Assembly: GCA_028278645.1 (NCBI GenBank)
Contig: JANQDZ010000020.1
Location: 1-40,506, forward strand
Length of the DNA stretch: 40,506 bases
Reading direction: 5' to 3'
From: Longimicrobiales bacterium
GTDB taxonomy: Bacteria; Gemmatimonadota; Gemmatimonadetes; Longimicrobiales; Gaopeijiaceae
This document shows, piece by piece, positions 16,188 to 24,103 of the stretch; position 1 is the first letter of the stretch; every line of letters begins with the position of its first letter. A model generated the notes under the pieces. That model was not told where the DNA came from and did no database searches. It saw nothing but the letters and a program-made list of their open reading frames with translations. The translations under genes were made by a program, and so were the position numbers.

Positions 16188-18278
16188 TTAAACCGCCATG
16201 GTTCGGGTGTACTGGGCTCCGATTTCACCCTTCTTGCACGCCGTGGAAGTCATGAATGCACCTGAGTGACGGGCCTGCAACTCCAGAGCTTCGGATAGGC
16301 CGGCTCCACAAGCTCCCTGAATGCAGTCGACCATTGCGGTTCGAGCCGCGCGGCCCATCACTCCGTCGGCTTCCGGCAGGCCTGGGACGTCCGTGGGCAC
16401 GCCCTCGAGGCCAGCTCCTTCCACCGACCTGCGTGGTAGGCTTCCATCCCCTCCGGTAGCCAAAATCCAGGCCATCCCCAGGGTTTCTTCGAGGGTGCCG
16501 GCGTAGTCGATAAGCCAGCCCGTGGCCTCGGAAGCTTTCACCGGGCGTCCGCCCAGCAGGAGGGTCAGGACCTTCCCCCAATCCTCCCGGTCGGCCTTCC
16601 GGAACGGCCAATGACACCCTTCCATCCCGGGGATAACCGGTAGGGTGATCTCAGGCATACCGAGCTGGGCCCCATCGACAGCCACCAGGTAGTGACAATG
16701 CATGAGGAGCTCCAGCATCCCGCCCAGGCAGCGTTTTCCGTTCACAACACCCACGGATATCTGGAAATCCTCGTCCAGGCGGCGAGCCGTCCGGGACCAA
16801 CCTGAAGAGATCCGGAAGCCTTCTTCCTCTTCCTCCACCGCAGGGAAAAACTCGCTGATGTCGGCGCCGATCATCTGTGTCGAAAGATGGAAATCGCCGG
16901 TGAGAATCACCCGGTCGATCCCAACCCCCTTGAGCCAGTCCATAGCCCGGTTCAGCTCGGCGTCCACCTCTCCGCAATAGCTCTCCCGGCTGAGAGTGAT
17001 GACCCCCACCTCGCCGTCGTGCTCGGCATTCACGTAGAGTTGCTGCCACTCGTGGGAGTCCATGTCCTGGAAAGCCTCGGGGTGCCATCCATTCTCCGCC
17101 GCAGTCGGGTGGAGAGAATGGTAAGCACCGACCGTCTCGATGACCGAGTCGGCCCCGGATTCACGGGCCATGGCGAGGATGCCCTTCCGGAACTGGGCGC
17201 ACAGTTCCCCGATGGCGTTCAGGTTGGCAAAATGTCCACGGCCTTCATGGACCAACAGGCTGGCCATCTGGAACAGGGGACCCAGAATCCAGGTCCTGAA
17301 TACTTCGTCCTCGCCGTCGCTGAGCTTCCAATCCACCAGCGGGCGGAAATGGTTCGGGGGATACCAGGTTTGGCCGGTCTCTTTCCTCACCACCAGTTCC
17401 TCGGCCGGCTTGAACACGTCCCCGTAGGTACCGCTCAGGTGATGTAGGCAGGACCACGTGAGGAAGTTGGCACCCTGGGCTCCGATGACATCATGTGCCC
17501 GGAACGGGTTCGGCCCCACCAGCTTCCGGACCAGCTTATCGATCTTCCAGAAGGGCATGTTGCTGGCTTCGTGATACCGGAGGCCGGCCAGCGTCACACC
17601 ACAGAAGAGGACGTCGAGGACAAACGACCAGTGGTCGCTCACCGGGACAGGGATCAGGCCCAGCGCCCAAAGAAGCTGGGTAACGGCGGAGGGTTCCGGT
17701 TCCACCACTTCCCACATCTTGTTGATCTCATGAGGGAAAGCCGGGTGGGCAATCCCCACACCGAGCTCGGAGCTCGGGAATCCTGAGGTCACTGAACGAA
17801 TGGCGATATCCGGGAAGCTGTCCCGAAAAACCTTGTAGTGGGCTTTCTTGATATCCAGGATCTCCGGGATGGCCTCGAGAAGGAAACTGGGCCGGAGTTC
17901 CTTCAACTCATCCGGTAGGCTCTTCCCGTCATAGCTCATACGGATGATGCTGGCCATCACCGCATCGGCGCCCTCTTTCCCGAACGCCTGGACAAGGCCC
18001 GGGTATTGGGCCCCCAGCCCGTCTGGAGCCCCCGGGAGGTCCAGAGCGACAACGGGAACACCGTAAGGATGGAGCCTCGAGCCCAACTGCATGGTCTTCC
18101 CCGCCCCGACTATTCCGCTGGCTCCTGAGATCACCAGCGAACCCCGCTTTTCGCCGCTTCCAAAAACTTCATCCACCAGCCCGGCTGGATTGGCAGGAAG
18201 CCGCCCGGCCTTGAAGATGTCCAGAACCGCACCCAGGCCCAGGGTATCGAGGGTCGGCTGTCTCATGGTCTGGGTCAT
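16188..18278 (-). CDS. Divergent 3-hydroxyacyl-CoA dehydrogenase/enoyl-CoA hydratase fusion
   Basis: A 696-residue protein. The N-terminal half has a Rossmann start (LVISGASGIVGAGKTMQLG) and a segment IAHPAFPHEINKMWEVVEPEP that lines up with the HFFNPxxxMxLVEVV region of 3-hydroxyacyl-CoA dehydrogenases, but with unusual residues. The C-terminal half (from about residue 425) is a crotonase: MIGADISEF for the oxyanion hole, KRCLGGMLELLMHCHYLVA, and LGMPEITLPVIPGMEG, with both catalytic glutamates kept. Bifunctional FadB/PimF proteins carry the domains in the reverse order (hydratase first), so this arrangement is like FadN/YusL or a lineage of its own. GGGGAGGAGG precedes the ATG. It is the second gene of the operon, between a thiolase and the SDR, and probably acts on dicarboxylic or aryl acyl-CoA intermediates. 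Confidence 0.75.
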   Translation of the reverse strand: MTQTMRQPTLDTLGLGAVLDIFKAGRLPANPAGLVDEVFGSGEKRGSLVISGASGIVGAGKTMQLGSRLHPYGVPVVALDLPGAPDGLGAQYPGLVQAFGKEGADAVMASIIRMSYDGKSLPDELKELRPSFLLEAIPEILDIKKAHYKVFRDSFPDIAIRSVTSGFPSSELGVGIAHPAFPHEINKMWEVVEPEPSAVTQLLWALGLIPVPVSDHWSFVLDVLFCGVTLAGLRYHEASNMPFWKIDKLVRKLVGPNPFRAHDVIGAQGANFLTWSCLHHLSGTYGDVFKPAEELVVRKETGQTWYPPNHFRPLVDWKLSDGEDEVFRTWILGPLFQMASLLVHEGRGHFANLNAIGELCAQFRKGILAMARESGADSVIETVGAYHSLHPTAAENGWHPEAFQDMDSHEWQQLYVNAEHDGEVGVITLSRESYCGEVDAELNRAMDWLKGVGIDRVILTGDFHLSTQMIGADISEFFPAVEEEEEGFRISSGWSRTARRLDEDFQISVGVVNGKRCLGGMLELLMHCHYLVAVDGAQLGMPEITLPVIPGMEGCHWPFRKADREDWGKVLTLLLGGRPVKASEATGWLIDYAGTLEETLGMAWILATGGDGSLPRRSVEGAGLEGVPTDVPGLPEADGVMGRAARTAMVDCIQGACGAGLSEALELQARHSGAFMTSTACKKGEIGAQYTRTMAV

Positions 18279-18292
18279 GGTGCCTCCTCCCC

Positions 18293-19471
18293 TCAGTTGA
18301 CTTTAAAGATGGATGCGATGCCGACGTCTCCGGCGGCACAGCCAAAGACGAGGACGTGCCCTCCTCCCAGGTCCACCGCCTCCTCCAGTGCTTCGATGAT
18401 GACCCGAGTCAGGGTCGGCCCTTGAGGGTGGCCCCAAACCAGGGGGCACCCGGTGTTGTTCATATCCCGCCAGTCGTAGTCCAAGAGTTCTGCGAAGATG
18501 ACGTCGTTCACAGCGAACGGATTGTGGTTTTTCACCACGGCCATGTCTGCCATGGTGAGGCCGGTCCGGTCGAGGAGCTTCTGGACCGCAAAAGCCGGCG
18601 CTTCCGGCATGAGACTCGGGTGGGTCCTCATCTCGGTCTTGGCCACGAACTGGATGTCGATCTCAGGCTTGGGGCTCAGTTCTCTGGCCCTCTCCTCCGT
18701 GGCGACAAGGAGGCCTGACATCCCGTCGGAGGCATGTGTTTGGGTGCCCCCAGTGACGCAGGTATCCAACTCCCTCATGGCCCTCAAGCCGTCCAGGGTG
18801 ATCTCCCGAACACCGTAGTCGTCATCCACACGCCCCAGGGGACGCCCGGCCACATTCAGGACCTCCAGGGGAACCATGACCCGATCCAGGAATCCCGAGT
18901 CTTTCGCCTCGAAATACTGCTGATACCGGTGGTAAGCGACGTCGTCCACCTCCCGTCGATCAGTCTTGTATTTCCTGGCCGTAATCCCCGCGGCCGTGAT
19001 CATGGCGTTTCCCGTGGCTGGATCGAACCCGAAGTTGTCCCACACGTCGGCGATGGCCTGGGTCCGTTCGTGGGCCCGGCGTTCCGGGAAAACGCCCACC
19101 GGCGAGTCGCTCGTCCGATCGAACGTCACCACCCCCACCACATCCGATCCACCGTTGTCCACCTCTGCAGCGCCCAGGAGGACGGCTTGGAGACCTGTCG
19201 CACATGCCTGCTCTACGTGATACCCGGGAATGCGATGTCCCATGCAGCTCGATACCAAAGGCGCGGTCCAGAACTTCCAGTGCCAGGGAATTGTGGATCC
19301 GATGACCATGTAGTCCAACTCGGTCTTCTTCACCCCCCTCAAACTGAGGATCCGGGCCATGGATTCCCCGGCGAACTGGCCAATGTTCACCTCAGCTAAT
19401 GCGGAGGTCTGCCAGGCCGGGAAATAACTGCTGCCCCAGGTTCCGTAGGGGATTCTCGCTCTGGAAAGCAT
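18293..19471 (-). CDS. Thiolase-family acyltransferase (acetyl-CoA acetyltransferase-like)
   Basis: A 392-residue thiolase and the first gene of the minus-strand CoA operon. The nucleophilic cysteine is Cys90 in YHVEQACATGLQAV. A probable acid/base His is in VKNHNPFAVND, the GHP motif reads VWGHPQGPTLTR, and the second catalytic Cys is in VFGCAAGDVG. These are the four classical thiolase elements, although GHPxGATG is altered to GHPQGPT. The open frame extends to 19678, but the ATG at 19471 follows GGGGGAGAAACTG and starts at the usual family N-terminus. Its place before the HCDH/crotonase fusion suggests thiolysis of 3-oxopimelyl-CoA (cf. BamN), which is an inference. Confidence 0.85.
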   Translation of the reverse strand: MLSRARIPYGTWGSSYFPAWQTSALAEVNIGQFAGESMARILSLRGVKKTELDYMVIGSTIPWHWKFWTAPLVSSCMGHRIPGYHVEQACATGLQAVLLGAAEVDNGGSDVVGVVTFDRTSDSPVGVFPERRAHERTQAIADVWDNFGFDPATGNAMITAAGITARKYKTDRREVDDVAYHRYQQYFEAKDSGFLDRVMVPLEVLNVAGRPLGRVDDDYGVREITLDGLRAMRELDTCVTGGTQTHASDGMSGLLVATEERARELSPKPEIDIQFVAKTEMRTHPSLMPEAPAFAVQKLLDRTGLTMADMAVVKNHNPFAVNDVIFAELLDYDWRDMNNTGCPLVWGHPQGPTLTRVIIEALEEAVDLGGGHVLVFGCAAGDVGIASIFKVN

Positions 19472-19656
19472 CAGTTTCTCCCCCTTCTCGGGTTCTTCCA
19501 GGATCAAGGATGTGGACGTCCATTGGGATGCCGACCTCGTGCCGGAGGACGTGAGGCAATCTGGACCGCAAGCCGCGAGTTGGAAAGACAACCTGGTTGT
19601 GAATCTGGTGGGAGAGCAGGAAACACCGTGCTGGTCACCTGCTGGTGCTGACGGCA

Positions 19657-19676
19657 GGGGCAAACCATATTGCCCC
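19657..19676. promoter_or_regulatory. 20-bp inverted repeat in the divergent promoter region
   Basis: GGGGCAA, a 6-bp spacer (ACCATA), and TTGCCCC form perfect 7-bp arms. The repeat lies in the 250-bp gap between the minus-strand thiolase operon and the plus-strand had-oah-dch operon, 46 bp before the plus-strand ATG. A -10-like TATGGT for the minus strand lies inside it. This is a good candidate operator for joint control of both arms. It differs from the TetR palindrome at 32151, so a different regulator is implied. Confidence 0.45.
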
Positions 19677-19721
19677 AAAATCAGCTAAGTGGCACACCGT
19701 GGTCCAGATTCGAGGAGAAAG

Positions 19722-20972
19722 ATGAAGACTCCTTCTGAAGACCGGCTGGTGTACGATTGGTCGCGCAGAAGACCCCGCGCGGCTGAAGAGGGCCCCCTCG
19801 CCATGTTGGATGACGAGACTCTACGAGATGGCCTCCAGAGTCCTTCCGTCCAGGATCCCCCCATCGAAGCGAAAATCAAGATTCTCCATCTGATGGATCA
19901 GATGGGGATCGAGACGGCTGACGTGGGTCTTCCGGGGTCGGGGCCCCGACAACGGGAATCCGTCGAGCTTCTCTGCAGGGAAATCGCCAACTCGAAGCTC
20001 AAGATCGAGGCGAACTGCGCGGCTCGGACACTTCAAGAGGACATCAGGCCCATCGCCGAAGTCGTGCAGGCCACCGGGGTCCCCATCGAAGCATGCGTGT
20101 TCATCGGCAGCAGCCCGATCCGGCAGTTCGCGGAGGAGTGGGAGTTCGACTTCGTCCGGCGTCTGAGTGAGGAGGCCGTCAGGTTCGCCGTTGGGGAGGG
20201 CCTCAAGGTGATGTATGTCACCGAAGACACCATCCGGGCCCGTCCCGAGCACCTCAAGATCCTCTTCGAAGCCGCGGTCGAGGCCGGCGCGAGCCGTCTA
20301 TGCCTCTGTGACACCGTGGGGTCCGCCACCCCCAGCGGAACCAGGAACCTGGTGGAATGGGTGGTGGACCTTTTGAACGGAATCGGAGTCGGGGGCCAGG
20401 TGGGGATCGACTGGCACGGCCACCGGGACCGGGGACTGGACGTGGCGAACACCCTCTCGGCCATCGAAGCGGGGGCGACGCGTGTTCACGGTACCGCCCT
20501 TGGGGTAGGCGAGCGGGTGGGCAACACCCCCATGGAGCAAATCCTGGTGAACATGCGCCTTTTGGGTTGGAGACAGGACGATCTCTCCTGCCTCCAGACC
20601 TACGTCGAGACGGTTTCGGAAGCCGTTGGTGTGCCGATCCCTGTGAACCAACCCATCGTAGGGCAAGACGCCTTCAGAACTGCCACCGGCGTCCACGCCG
20701 CGGCGGTGATCAAGGCCCAGTGTAAGGGCGACACCTGGTTGGCCGACCGGGTCTACTCCGGAGTGCCAGCCAGCATCATCGGCCGGGCCCAGGAGATCGA
20801 GGTGGGACACCTCTCCGGTGCGTCCAACGTCCATTTCTTCCTCTCGAACAGGGGACTGGACGATCAGGACACCGTGTGCGAGGCCATCCTCGATGCGGCC
20901 AAGAAGTCCGAGCGCTTACTCACTGAAGAAGAAGTCCTGGAGATCTTCCGGGAGTACACTGCGAACAACTGA
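19722..20972 (+). CDS. DRE-TIM metallolyase (2-isopropylmalate/homocitrate synthase-like)
   Basis: A 416-residue Claisen-condensation enzyme of the LeuA/homocitrate synthase/HMG-CoA lyase superfamily. The first strand carries DDETLRDGLQSPSV (the DRE-type metal/substrate motif reads LRDG). The two metal-binding histidines are in GIDWHGHRDRGLDVAN, and HGTALGVGERVGNTPMEQ closes the barrel. The chain stops soon after the barrel and its short accessory helices, so the LeuA regulatory domain is missing. The ATG at 19722 has GAGGAG just upstream. It is the first gene of the operon with had, oah and dch. Its acceptor is unknown: 2-isopropylmalate, homocitrate, citramalate or Re-citrate synthase activity are all possible. 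Confidence 0.75.
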   Translation: MKTPSEDRLVYDWSRRRPRAAEEGPLAMLDDETLRDGLQSPSVQDPPIEAKIKILHLMDQMGIETADVGLPGSGPRQRESVELLCREIANSKLKIEANCAARTLQEDIRPIAEVVQATGVPIEACVFIGSSPIRQFAEEWEFDFVRRLSEEAVRFAVGEGLKVMYVTEDTIRARPEHLKILFEAAVEAGASRLCLCDTVGSATPSGTRNLVEWVVDLLNGIGVGGQVGIDWHGHRDRGLDVANTLSAIEAGATRVHGTALGVGERVGNTPMEQILVNMRLLGWRQDDLSCLQTYVETVSEAVGVPIPVNQPIVGQDAFRTATGVHAAAVIKAQCKGDTWLADRVYSGVPASIIGRAQEIEVGHLSGASNVHFFLSNRGLDDQDTVCEAILDAAKKSERLLTEEEVLEIFREYTANN

Positions 20973-20992
20973 TCCTGCCGCGGCCCAGTACC

Positions 20993-21041
20993 GGACCTTC
21001 GATCCCTTCGAGGGTCCAGTGCCACGCCGACTGCGGCGTTT
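20993..21041 (+). terminator. Tandem hairpins between the LeuA-like gene and had
   Basis: Hairpin 1 has a 10-bp stem (20993-21002 with 21008-21017, one G-U pair) and a 5-nt loop. Hairpin 2 has a 5-bp GC stem CGCCG/CGGCG (21025-21029 with 21034-21038) and is followed by only TTT. The U-tract is too short for a convincing intrinsic terminator. The pair could act as an attenuator or as a processing/stability element separating the LeuA-like gene from had. Confidence 0.4.
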
Positions 21042-21064
21042 GATCTCAAGTCCGAGGAAAATTC

Positions 21065-22138
21065 ATGAAAGTCTCAGCATGGACGGTTCACACGGGCGGA
21101 GAGCCCATGGTCCTGGAAGAGCGCGATGAGGATCCGGGTCCAGATGAGGCTCTGGTCGAGGTAGCCGGATGCGGGGTGTGCCACACGGATCTGGGGTTCT
21201 ACTACGACGGAATCCCCACCCGACATGGTTTCCCCCTCACACTTGGCCACGAGGTAAGCGGTACCGTAGTGGAGGCCGGCCCAGGGGCGGAAGAGTGGAT
21301 CGGTAAGGAAGTGGTGGTTCCGGCAGTCACACCCTGCGGGAAGTGCGACGCCTGTTTGAGCGGGCACGGCCGGGTTTGTCCCAAGCAGATCTTCCCTGGA
21401 AGCGATGTCCATGGGGGTTTCGCCAGCCACTTGAGAATCCCGGCGGTCGGCCTTTGTCCCGTTCCGGACCTGAGCGACCCCACCGTGAACCCCCAGGGGG
21501 TCACCCTCCCCTGCCTTTCGGTCCTGGCGGACGCCGTTTCCACGTCTTACCAGGCCATCGTGAGAAGCGGGCTGCAGGCCGGAGACCTGGCGGTATTCAT
21601 CGGAGCCGGAGGCCTGGGTTCCTTTGGAGTCCAGATCGCGTCTGCCATGGGGGCGAAGGTGGTGGCCGTGGACGTGAGCGAGGACCGCCTGGCCATGACC
21701 GCCGACCACGGCGCGGACCTCACGCTGAGAGCCGACGAGCTCGGTTTCAAGGACCTCAGGGGAGCGATCAAAGGACTGGCCAAGGAGAACGGCATCCCAA
21801 CGTATCGCCAAAAGATCTTTGAAACCTCAGGAACCGACGCGGGACAGGCCACGGCGTTCGGGCTTGTGGGCCACGGAGGTTACCTCTCCGTCGTCGGATT
21901 CACCGCGAAGAAGATCGAGATCCGGCTTTCGAACCTCATGGCCTTCGACGCCACCGCCGAGGGGGTCTGGGGATGCCTCCCTGAACACTATCCAGCCCTG
22001 GTGGACCTGGTCCTGGCCGGGAAAGTGGTTCTGGAGCCGTTCATCGAGCATCGCCCCATGTCCACCATCAATGACGTATTCGAAGATCTCCACGCCGGGA
22101 AAATTGCCCGACGCGTGATTCTCACTCCGGAGGGTTAG
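21065..22138 (+). CDS. had: 6-hydroxycyclohex-1-ene-1-carbonyl-CoA dehydrogenase
   Basis: A zinc-containing, NAD-dependent alcohol dehydrogenase of the MDR family (357 aa). It oxidises the hydroxyl formed by the dienoyl-CoA hydratase to 6-oxocyclohex-1-ene-1-carbonyl-CoA. The catalytic zinc site is in GCGVCHTDLGFYYDG (Cys39) with LGHEVSG. The structural zinc cysteines are in CGKCDACLSGHGRVCP, and the NAD site is FIGAGGLGSFGVQ. Generic alcohol dehydrogenases share these motifs. The specific call rests on the overall resemblance to Had/BamQ (for example QIFPGSDVHGGFASH and the LSVLADAVSTSYQAI stretch) and on the neighbouring oah and dch. The oah gene starts 3 bp after its stop. The ATG has GAGGA upstream. 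Confidence 0.92.
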   Translation: MKVSAWTVHTGGEPMVLEERDEDPGPDEALVEVAGCGVCHTDLGFYYDGIPTRHGFPLTLGHEVSGTVVEAGPGAEEWIGKEVVVPAVTPCGKCDACLSGHGRVCPKQIFPGSDVHGGFASHLRIPAVGLCPVPDLSDPTVNPQGVTLPCLSVLADAVSTSYQAIVRSGLQAGDLAVFIGAGGLGSFGVQIASAMGAKVVAVDVSEDRLAMTADHGADLTLRADELGFKDLRGAIKGLAKENGIPTYRQKIFETSGTDAGQATAFGLVGHGGYLSVVGFTAKKIEIRLSNLMAFDATAEGVWGCLPEHYPALVDLVLAGKVVLEPFIEHRPMSTINDVFEDLHAGKIARRVILTPEG

Positions 22139-22141
22139 GCC

Positions 22142-23257
22142 ATGTCCTTCTTTGACCACAACATCGACTCAGCTTTCGACTACGAGGGCGTCCTTTTCGA
22201 AGAGCGTCCCATCTACGACAAGGCGGGAGGGGTCATTGATGGCCTTCACGCAATCCAGGTCACGCTGAACAACCCAGCCCAGTACAACTCCTACACGACG
22301 GACATGGTGAAGGGTGTGATCATGGGCATGCGCCGGGCGTCAAACGACCGGGCCTGTGTGGCGGTGGTCTTCACGGGAGCCGGGGACAAAGCCTTCTGCA
22401 CCGGCGGGAATACCAAAGAGTACGCCGAGTACTACGCGGGCCAGCCAGAGGAGTACCGGCAGTACATGCGCCTCTTCAACGACATGGTCACGGCCATTCT
22501 CCACTGCGACAAGCCGGTGATCTGCCGCGTGAACGGGATGCGCATCGCCGGGGGTCAGGAGATCGGCATGGCGTGCGACTTCACCGTGGCCCAGGATCTG
22601 GCCCTCTTCGGCCAAGCCGGCCCCATGCACGGGTCCGCGCCAGACGGCGGCAGCACGGATTTCCTCCCTCTCTTCATCGGGGCCGAGGCGGCCATGGAGA
22701 GCTGCACCCTCTGTGAGCACTGGACTGCTCATAAAGCCTATCGCATGGGACTCATAACCAAGCTCGCACCGGCACTGAAGGTGGACGGGGAGTTCGTGCC
22801 GAACCCCATGGCCATCACCGACCGGTGGATCGACGACATGGGCCAGATCGTGTACGGAGAGCGCGTCGGTGGAGAGGATAAAACCAAAGCGAAGGAGATG
22901 CTGAAGTCTGGGGAAATAGACCTCTCTCTCCTGGACAAGGCCGTTGACTCCCTCATCACCTCCATGGTCATGACCATGCCCGGCTGCCTTGCCAAAACCG
23001 TGGAAAGCGTGAGGAAGCACAAGCTTTCCCATTGGGACAAGAACCGGGAGACCAACCGAGCCTGGCTGGGCTTGAACATGATGACCGAAGCCCGCGCAGG
23101 CTTCCGAGCGTTCAACGAGGGATCGAGGGAATGCCGGGAGGTCGACTTCATCCACATGAGAAAACGGTTGGCTCAGGGTGCCAAGTGGAACGCCGAGTTC
23201 ACCGAGGAGATCCTCTGGCGGGCTCACGGGAAAGACGGCCCGGACACCGGATCCTGA
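22142..23257 (+). CDS. oah/bamA: 6-oxocyclohex-1-ene-1-carbonyl-CoA hydrolase (ring-opening)
   Basis: The signature enzyme of anaerobic benzoyl-CoA degradation. It adds water and hydrolytically opens the alicyclic ring, giving 3-hydroxypimelyl-CoA. It is a crotonase-fold protein of 371 residues, the usual BamA length. The diagnostic stretches match my memory of BamA proteins closely: GNTKEYAEYYAGQPEEYRQY, MRLFNDMVTAILHCDKPVI, CRVNGMRIAGGQEIGMACDF and FGQAGPMHGSAPDGGSTDFL. These BamA-specific insertions distinguish it from ordinary enoyl-CoA hydratases. It lies between had and dch in one operon. The start at 22142 follows GGAGG in the end of had. BamA is the standard marker gene for this pathway. 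Confidence 0.97.
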   Translation: MSFFDHNIDSAFDYEGVLFEERPIYDKAGGVIDGLHAIQVTLNNPAQYNSYTTDMVKGVIMGMRRASNDRACVAVVFTGAGDKAFCTGGNTKEYAEYYAGQPEEYRQYMRLFNDMVTAILHCDKPVICRVNGMRIAGGQEIGMACDFTVAQDLALFGQAGPMHGSAPDGGSTDFLPLFIGAEAAMESCTLCEHWTAHKAYRMGLITKLAPALKVDGEFVPNPMAITDRWIDDMGQIVYGERVGGEDKTKAKEMLKSGEIDLSLLDKAVDSLITSMVMTMPGCLAKTVESVRKHKLSHWDKNRETNRAWLGLNMMTEARAGFRAFNEGSRECREVDFIHMRKRLAQGAKWNAEFTEEILWRAHGKDGPDTGS

Positions 23258-23260
23258 GGC

Positions 23261-23293
23261 CGACGGCCGGGTTCTCCTGAACGCCGGCCGTCG
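23261..23293 (+). other. Strong intercistronic hairpin between oah and dch
   Basis: CGACGGCCGG (23261-23270) pairs perfectly with CCGGCCGTCG (23284-23293). Inside, GTTC (23271-23274) pairs with GAAC (23279-23282), leaving a TCCT loop and one bulged G, so about 14 bp in all. It begins 4 bp after the oah stop and ends 15 bp before the dch start, ahead of the GGGAGGG ribosome site. There is no U-tract, so it is unlikely to be an intrinsic terminator; mRNA stabilisation or processing is more likely. Confidence 0.55.
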
Positions 23294-23308
23294 TGCAGGG
23301 AGGGAAAA

Positions 23309-24100
23309 ATGGAAGCGACCCCTGAGATTCTGAGGGACGGGCCTGTCCGTTTGGAGGCTCTGGACGGTGGAGCCATCTGGAGGGCGACCCTGGCAACGCC
23401 GAAGGCGAACATCCTCGATATGGAGAAGTGTGAGATCCTTTCTGGAATCTTCAAGGAGGCGAGATCGGCCGAGGCCCTCAAGGCGGTGATTATAGACGCC
23501 GATGGCCCCCATTTCTCCTTCGGAGCCAGTGTCCAGGAGCATCTTCCCGACCAGATCGAGGCGATGCTGGGAGGTTTCCACCAGCTCTTTTATGACATCC
23601 TCGACGCAAGGGTACCGACCCTGGCCGCGGTCCGGGGTCAGTGCCTCGGCGGGGCCATGGAGCTGGCCATTTTCTGTAACCGCCTTTTTGCGGCACCTGA
23701 CGCGTTCCTTGGCCAGCCTGAGATCGTCCTGGGCGTGTTGGCTCCGGTCGCCTCGGTGATGCTGCCGGATCGGGTTGGCCGTGGCAGGGCAGAGAATCTA
23801 CTCCTTTCCGGGATGTCCATGTCGGCGGCGGAAGGCCTGGCAATCGGGTTGGTCGACGAACTCGCGGGGGATCCAGGCCAGGCGGCCATGGAGTACGCGA
23901 GGGAACAACTGCTTCCCAAGTCGGCCTCGAGCCTGCGGTATGCCGTTGCGGCGGCCCGGGGTGGCTTCGAGGAACGTTTCCGCAAGGAGTTGGCAGAGGT
24001 GGAGCGGCTATTCCTCGAAGAGCTGATTAAGACGCCGGACGCTCTCGAGGGCTTGAACGCCTTCCTGGAGAAGCGGAGTCCTGATTGGGAGGACGGGTGA
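23309..24100 (+). CDS. dch/bamR: Cyclohexa-1,5-diene-1-carbonyl-CoA hydratase
   Basis: A crotonase-family enzyme of 263 residues. It adds water to the product of benzoyl-CoA reductase, giving 6-hydroxycyclohex-1-ene-1-carbonyl-CoA for Had. The key stretch GPHFSFGASVQEHLP (oxyanion hole), followed by VRGQCLGGAMELAIFCNRLFA and LGQPEIVLGVLAPVASVMLP, is characteristic of Dch/BamR rather than ordinary enoyl-CoA hydratases. It is the last gene of the LeuA-like/had/oah/dch operon. The ATG is preceded by GGGAGGGAAAA. It converges on the cytochrome gene with a 3-bp gap, so no terminator fits between them. Confidence 0.93.
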   Translation: MEATPEILRDGPVRLEALDGGAIWRATLATPKANILDMEKCEILSGIFKEARSAEALKAVIIDADGPHFSFGASVQEHLPDQIEAMLGGFHQLFYDILDARVPTLAAVRGQCLGGAMELAIFCNRLFAAPDAFLGQPEIVLGVLAPVASVMLPDRVGRGRAENLLLSGMSMSAAEGLAIGLVDELAGDPGQAAMEYAREQLLPKSASSLRYAVAAARGGFEERFRKELAEVERLFLEELIKTPDALEGLNAFLEKRSPDWEDG

Positions 24101-24103
24101 GCC

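Noticed and set aside
9337-20972. Leucine biosynthesis locus (LeuB-like at 9337 and LeuA-like at 19722)
   Set aside because: The two genes are 9 kb apart on opposite strands, leuC/leuD are absent, and both proteins have atypical features.
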